Assembly (NCBI GenBank): GCA_036393335.1
Contig: DASWHD010000082.1
Location: forward strand, 1-26,800
Reading direction: 5' to 3'
Source of the DNA: DASWHD01 sp036393335
GTDB taxonomy: Bacteria > CG2-30-53-67 > CG2-30-70-394
Length of the DNA: 26,800 bases
A model generated the notes under the pieces. The model saw only the letters and a list, made by a program, of their open reading frames with translations. It was not told where the DNA came from and did no database searches. Of this stretch, positions 22,665 through 26,800 are shown one piece after another. Within the stretch, counting starts at the first letter, position 1. Each line of letters opens with the position of its first letter. A program made the translations under genes and the position numbers.

Positions 22665-23255
22665 ATGACTGCGTTTCGCCATCATAGGACCCCCATCGCT
22701 GGATCCGGCCAGGGCCCCGACCACGATGCGGAGCTGGCGCGTCTGACGCGCGAGCCCGCCTTCGTCGGCGCCCAGGGTCTCGATCTCCATGGGGAGAGTG
22801 ATGCGGTAGCATTTCGGGAGCGGCGTTCGTGGCGCATCGGTTGGTTCTACCCGAGTGTCGTCGTAGTGACGGCGCTGCTGGCCTTTTTCTGGTGGCGTGA
22901 GCTGCGTCCCACTCCGCCCCCGGCCCCCGTGGTGGCGCAGCCGCAACCGCCCGCGCCGGAAGTGGTCGAGCTGCTGCGTGGGGCCCAGCGGCAGATCGAT
23001 GACGAGCGTCTTACCACCCCCCCGGGCGACAATGCCCTGGAAAGCTACCGCGCGGTCTTGCGCAAGGCGCCGGGCAACGGCGAGGCGCTCGCGGGCATCG
23101 AGCGCATCGCCGCGATTTATGTCCAGTGGGCGAAGATCGCCGAGGCCAAGGGCAGCGCCGCGCGGGCCCGGCGGTACATCGAGAAGGCGCTCCTCGCCAA
23201 ACCCGACGACCCGGCGCTGCTCGCCGAGCTGCGGCGCCTGGAGGCGTTGACCTGA
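22665..23255 (+). CDS. Membrane-anchored TPR-like protein
   Basis: A 196-residue protein of unknown family. The basic N-terminal region of about 60 residues is followed by one membrane segment (IGWFYPSVVVVTALLAFFWW), a Pro-rich linker (PTPPPAPVVAQPQPPAPE) and a C-terminal helical region. The latter (NALESYRAVLRKAPGNGEALAGIERIAAIYVQWAKIAEAKG and ARRYIEKALLAKPDDPALLAELRRLE) looks like tandem TPR units. The topology would place the TPR domain in the periplasm. TPRs bind proteins, so it may be a scaffold. The ATG at 22665 lacks a strong ribosome site. The following gene starts 27 bases later, so the two probably share a transcript. Confidence 0.7.
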   Translation: MTAFRHHRTPIAGSGQGPDHDAELARLTREPAFVGAQGLDLHGESDAVAFRERRSWRIGWFYPSVVVVTALLAFFWWRELRPTPPPAPVVAQPQPPAPEVVELLRGAQRQIDDERLTTPPGDNALESYRAVLRKAPGNGEALAGIERIAAIYVQWAKIAEAKGSAARARRYIEKALLAKPDDPALLAELRRLEALT

Positions 23256-23282
23256 GGGGGTCGCAGGGCCGCGGGCGGAGTC

Positions 23283-24266
23283 GTGTTGCAGGCGGTAGGG
23301 TTGGGGCTGATCCAGTACGGGGGTGACTTGGCCAATCCGCGTCTCGCCTATCCGGACAACGCGCCGGGGGAGTTCTTCGTCGACCGGCGCTGCATCGACT
23401 GCGACAACTGCCGCTCTCTGGCACCGCAGATCTTCGTGCAGAGGCTGCCGATCGACGACGGCGACGACGGCTATGCCTACGTTCAGCGCCAGCCGGTGAA
23501 CGCGGCGGAACGACGCCAGGCGATCGCGGCGTTGGCGGTGTGCCCGGTGCAGTGCATCGGCTCGCGAGTCGGGGTGCGGCGGGCGCAGGCGGCCGCCTCG
23601 TTCCCCATGCTGCTGGAGGAGCCCGTCTACTTTCTCGGCCAGACCTCGCAGAAGAGCTACGGCGGCAAGGGGTACGTGGCGCTTCTGCCGTTCGCCAACG
23701 TCCTGTTCGATGCGCCGCGCTGGGACCGCCACCTACGCGCCTGGCTGGAGGCGCGCGGCGGCGTGGACTTCATCTTCCTCTCGCACCGCGACGACGTGGC
23801 CGACGCCCCGCGCTACGCGGACTACTTCGGGGCGGATGTCTTCATCGGGGACGCCGATGCCGACGCCTACCGCGGCCCGCGCCGTCATGCCCTCACGGCC
23901 CGCAGGCCCGTGGGGTTCGGCGAGTACCTGGCGGCCCGGCCGGTCGCCGGACTCTCACCGTCCCCCGAGCTCAACCGGCTGCTGCTCCTCCCCACCCCGG
24001 GGCACACCGCGGGCCACTACTGCTTTCGCCTCGATGACCGGTTCCTGTTCACCGGCGATCACGTCGCCGTGAACCGGTGCACCGGCCGACTCTACGCCTT
24101 CCGTTACCACTGCTGGCACGACTGGCATGAGCTACTGGCAAGTGTCCGCCTCCTCCAGGACTATCCCTGCGAGTGGCTCCTGCCCGCCCACGGCCGCTAC
24201 GGCCGCTTCCCGTGGTCGGAGATGCGGGCCATGCTCGCCGCCGTCGCCGTGGATGGCGCGGCATAG
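23283..24266 (+). CDS. Ferredoxin-like domain fused to an atypical metallo-beta-lactamase fold
   Basis: A 327-residue two-domain protein. Residues 30-95 carry C37-x2-C40-x2-C43 and C87-P, the ligand layout of a [4Fe-4S] ferredoxin. Residues about 105-320 form an MBL fold: PTPGHTAGHYC (237-247), FTGDHVA (257-262) and LPAHGRYG (300-307) keep the usual metal-site histidines and aspartate. The first metal motif reads SHRDDVAD at 167-174, where most family members have THxHxDH, so the site is altered. Proteins with HRDDVAD form a recognisable subgroup, but their reaction is not known to me. A redox-coupled hydrolase or oxidoreductase is inferred from the fusion. The start is GTG at 23283. It is convergent with the exporter gene. 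Confidence 0.8.
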   Translation: MLQAVGLGLIQYGGDLANPRLAYPDNAPGEFFVDRRCIDCDNCRSLAPQIFVQRLPIDDGDDGYAYVQRQPVNAAERRQAIAALAVCPVQCIGSRVGVRRAQAAASFPMLLEEPVYFLGQTSQKSYGGKGYVALLPFANVLFDAPRWDRHLRAWLEARGGVDFIFLSHRDDVADAPRYADYFGADVFIGDADADAYRGPRRHALTARRPVGFGEYLAARPVAGLSPSPELNRLLLLPTPGHTAGHYCFRLDDRFLFTGDHVAVNRCTGRLYAFRYHCWHDWHELLASVRLLQDYPCEWLLPAHGRYGRFPWSEMRAMLAAVAVDGAA

Positions 24267-24293
24267 AGATCGCATCGCGCGCAAGAGCGATAG

Positions 24294-24311
24294 CGGGCAC
24301 GTCCGTGCCCG
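24294..24311. terminator. Hairpin between convergent genes
   Basis: CGGGCAC (24294-24300) pairs with GTGCCCG (24305-24311) around a 4-base loop in the 71-base gap between the ferredoxin-MBL gene and the MMPL exporter gene. No T-run follows on either strand, so an intrinsic terminator is not proven. Confidence 0.3.
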
Positions 24312-24337
24312 TGCGTGACCCGTGCGAAAACCGCTCG

Positions 24338-26644
24338 CTACCTGCCATTGCGCCGGTCGTCGAGGAAGGTAAGCAGGGCGGGCAGCAGGGTCAGGTCACC
24401 GATCAGGGCGGTCACCACGGTGGCCACGGCGAGGATCGCGAAGTACACGCTAGGGACGAAGTGGGAGAAGAGCAGGGTGCCGAAGCCGATGCCGAGGATG
24501 ATCGACGTATAGACCATGGGCCGCGCGACGGCGCGCATCGTGTGCGGCAGGGCGAGGCGTATGCGCGGCTGGTGGCGGCGCTCCTGCTGCAGGTGGTTGA
24601 GGAAGTGGATCGTGTCGTCCACCGCCAGGCCGATGGCGATGCTCGCCACCATGGCCGTGGCGGAATTGAGGGGGATGTGGGCCCAGCCCATCAATCCCAT
24701 CGCCAGGGTGATGGGGAAGACGTTGGGTACCATGGACAGCAGGCCGAGGCGCCACGAGCCACAGATCACCATCATCACCAGGGTGATGGTGACCACGGCG
24801 ATCGACAGGGAGATCACCTGGGAGCGCACGATGAGATTGCTGATCACCGTGTAGAAGTGGGTGTAGCCGGTGAGCTCCGGCTGCAGGTCGGGGAAGTCGC
24901 GGCTCAGGCGGGCGCGGATGGTGGCGAGCTGCTCCTTGAGGTGCGAGGTGCGTGACTCACTCTCCTGCAGGGAGATGTGGGCCACATCGCGGGCCTCGGT
25001 GACGAAGCGCGCCATCTCCGCGGCGCCCGTGTCCGACAAGTCGAAGAACAGGTACCCCTGGGCCAGCGCCGACCGAGAGTGGTCGGCCACGGGACGGCCG
25101 TCGATGTGGCTGAACAGGGCCTGTAGTAGGTCGACGGCGGAGGTGGTGCCATCGATCCCCGGCAGGGTGGTGACCCACACCTGGAATGCCGCGATCCGGC
25201 CGAGCACCTCGGGGTCGGCAAAGCTCCCCGGCTCACCGCGCAGCACCACGTTCAGGGGGCGGACGCCGCCGAAGTGGTCCTGCAGGGTATGGGCGTCGCG
25301 GCGGGTGGGGCTGTCGGGGCGGAAGTAGGTGAGGTCGTCGGTCTCCACCTGGATACGCGGTACGCCCACCAGCGCCACGACCAGCAGACCGAGACCCACC
25401 AGCAGGAACGGGCCGGGATGGTCGGCGGTGAGCCGGCCGAGGCGCTGCATCCACGGGGCGGCGGTGCGGCTCGGTTCCACGCGGATCTTGGTCGGTGTCG
25501 GCAATATATGCAGGGCCGCGGGTACGGCGGTCATGCTGATGAGGAAGGAGAAGATCACGCCGGTCGCGCTGAACTGGCCGAAGTCCCGCAAGGCCGGGAT
25601 GGGGCTGAAGGTGAGGGAGGCAAAGCCGATGGCGGTGGTCAGGGAGGTCATGAAGCAGCCGGGGCCGATGCGCAGGAGCATCGCCTCGATCGCTGCCTTC
25701 TTGCCCAGCTCGTTGAGTCGCACCAGGTAGTGGGTGAGGAGGTGCACCGAGTCACTCGCCGCGATGACCATGATCAGGGGCGGGATCATGGTCGTGACAC
25801 TGTTCACCATCCGGCCGGCGAGGAGGTAGGCGGCAATCCCCCAGGCGGTGCTGGCGACGATCACCCCCATCGGTAGCAGCAGTCCGAGGAGGTTGCGGAA
25901 CAGATAGAGGAGGCAGAAGGCGGCGAGGCCCAGGGTGATGGGGACGAATGCCTCCAGGTCATCACGCATATAGCGGTTCATGTCCGCCTCGATCACCGGC
26001 TCCCCCGATAGGAAGGTGGTGCTGTCCACCTCGGCGAGCCGGTGCCGCACGGCAGCGGTGATCCGCTGGTACATACCCAGATCCCCAGCGGGGGGTTGCA
26101 GGGTCACGAGCACCCCCAGGAGCCGGCCGTCCGGCGACAGGAGGCGGTCGCGCAGGGTGGGGTCGTCGGCGAGCCGCGTCAGGATCGCCGCCCGTTCCGC
26201 GGCGCTCGCCGGGGGCGCCATGACTGGCGGTGCGAAGTGCAGATCGTCTTCGCTGCCCCGGATCGATGGGGCGCTCACCAGGGAGTAGACCCGCACTACC
26301 CCCGGGATTGCCTGCAGGTCGGAGACCAGGGCCTGGAGCTCCGCGATCTGCCGCGGGGCGAATGGGTCGTCGGTCGCGATGCCGATGGCTAGGGCCTTGT
26401 CGTTGCCGAACCGGTCCAGGAAGTCGTGGTAGACGGCGATGTCGGGGCTGTCCGGGATCAGGAACCGGTCGAAGGAGGAGTCGAAGCGCACGCCGCGCAT
26501 CACGGCGACCGCCGCCAGGGTGATGACGACGTTCGCCGCGAGGAACCACCACGGCCGCGCCGCGACCTGGCGATCGAGCCAGGTAAAGGCACGCTGTTGG
26601 ATCATCGAGACAGCCTGGTGGGCGAAGGCAAAGAGGTCGGGCAC
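24338..26644 (-). CDS. RND-superfamily (MMPL/SSD type) exporter
   Basis: A 768-residue inner-membrane protein with the RND layout: a first membrane helix (WWFLAANVVITLAAVAVM), a periplasmic loop beginning FDSSFDRFLIPDSPD, a five-helix bundle containing IMVIAASDSVHLLTHYLVRLNELG, then a repeat of the same plan. The second bundle contains the signature SIAIGLAVDDTIHFLNHLQQERR, whose charged residues are used for proton relay in this family. The length fits the two-lobed 'predicted exporters of the RND superfamily', often linked to lipids or hopanoids. The substrate is unknown. The start could be GTG at 26644 or ATG at 26605; neither has a good ribosome site. No fusion-protein or outer-membrane partner is nearby. 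Confidence 0.88.
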   Translation of the reverse strand: MPDLFAFAHQAVSMIQQRAFTWLDRQVAARPWWFLAANVVITLAAVAVMRGVRFDSSFDRFLIPDSPDIAVYHDFLDRFGNDKALAIGIATDDPFAPRQIAELQALVSDLQAIPGVVRVYSLVSAPSIRGSEDDLHFAPPVMAPPASAAERAAILTRLADDPTLRDRLLSPDGRLLGVLVTLQPPAGDLGMYQRITAAVRHRLAEVDSTTFLSGEPVIEADMNRYMRDDLEAFVPITLGLAAFCLLYLFRNLLGLLLPMGVIVASTAWGIAAYLLAGRMVNSVTTMIPPLIMVIAASDSVHLLTHYLVRLNELGKKAAIEAMLLRIGPGCFMTSLTTAIGFASLTFSPIPALRDFGQFSATGVIFSFLISMTAVPAALHILPTPTKIRVEPSRTAAPWMQRLGRLTADHPGPFLLVGLGLLVVALVGVPRIQVETDDLTYFRPDSPTRRDAHTLQDHFGGVRPLNVVLRGEPGSFADPEVLGRIAAFQVWVTTLPGIDGTTSAVDLLQALFSHIDGRPVADHSRSALAQGYLFFDLSDTGAAEMARFVTEARDVAHISLQESESRTSHLKEQLATIRARLSRDFPDLQPELTGYTHFYTVISNLIVRSQVISLSIAVVTITLVMMVICGSWRLGLLSMVPNVFPITLAMGLMGWAHIPLNSATAMVASIAIGLAVDDTIHFLNHLQQERRHQPRIRLALPHTMRAVARPMVYTSIILGIGFGTLLFSHFVPSVYFAILAVATVVTALIGDLTLLPALLTFLDDRRNGR

Positions 26645-26721
26645 GGAGGGGGGAGCAGGCAGGGCGGCGCGCCGGGGAGGTCTCGCCCACTTCGCCGGGT
26701 GGTGTCAACCGCGACGATCCT

Positions 26722-26741
26722 GGGTGAGAAACGCGGGGTCT
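26722..26741 (-). repeat. Diverged copy of the 20-bp element end
   Basis: GGGTGAGAAACGCGGGGTCT matches the right-end form (TGGTGAGAAATGCGGGCTAG) at 15 of 20 positions. CTAG is not kept. It is upstream of the exporter gene, 36 bases from the 24-bp palindromic repeat. Confidence 0.45.
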
Positions 26742-26776
26742 CAATCCGGGCCCTCCGGCGTCCTGGTAGGGCGTAT

Positions 26777-26800
26777 GCCCTGCCTGCCGGCAGGCAGGCC
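26777..26800. repeat. 24-bp palindromic repeat, copy 2 (window edge)
   Basis: Identical over 24 bases to 15942-15965. It ends exactly at the window edge, so the element probably continues. The bases just before it (GGGCGTATGCCC) form a further small palindrome. Confidence 0.7.

Overview
This is a GC-rich chromosomal window with tightly packed genes on both strands. The gene set suggests a Gammaproteobacterium, possibly Chromatiales-like: a two-subunit glycine decarboxylase, GshB-type glutathione synthetase, HspQ, a Fur/Feo iron system and REP-like extragenic palindromes. The taxonomy is inferred from gene content only. No rRNA, tRNA, CRISPR array or transposase gene was seen.

Layout. (1) 1-75: the tail of an unidentified gene, then REP-like hairpins. 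(2) 367-3316 (-): gcvPA and gcvPB, the two halves of glycine dehydrogenase, separated by a 178-bp spacer with two inverted copies of a GC-rich repeat. (3) 3540-4991 (+): a START-fold protein and a LolA-like lipoprotein. (4) 5018-7659 (-): a patatin-like phospholipase, a HypB-like P-loop protein and a SAM methyltransferase. (5) 7829-9721 (+): glutathione synthetase and a six-helix membrane protein. (6) 9735-15901 (+): an iron region with a Fur-FeoA fusion, FeoB, a PepSY-type membrane protein with a FeoB-associated Cys-rich N-terminus, an outer-membrane porin and a flavinylatable FMN-binding protein. Three well-matched Fur boxes precede or overlap fur-feoA, feoB and the porin gene. (7) 15898-16612: a 227-bp inverted-repeat element with a REP doublet inside, then a sigma-54 type promoter in front of an orphan 64-codon ORF. 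(8) 16613-20354 (-): a ChaN-PDZ lipoprotein and an alpha-glucan phosphorylase. (9) 20586-21262 (+): moaD-moaE. (10) 21288-22530 (-): DUF971, HspQ and a rhodanese. (11) 22665-24266 (+): a membrane-anchored TPR-like protein and a ferredoxin-MBL fusion. (12) 24338-26644 (-): an RND/MMPL exporter, followed by a repeat cluster that runs off the window end.

The most interesting unit is region 6. A sensor (Fur), an accessory protein (FeoA) and a ferrous transporter (FeoB) sit with a porin, a PepSY-type inner-membrane protein and a covalent-flavin periplasmic protein. One reading is a Fur-controlled route in which iron enters through the porin, is reduced in the periplasm by the membrane protein and flavoprotein, and is taken in by FeoB. 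The gene identities and Fur boxes are well supported; the electron-transfer step is a hypothesis. The second item is the sigma-54 promoter with its orphan ORF, lying between mobile-element-like repeats.
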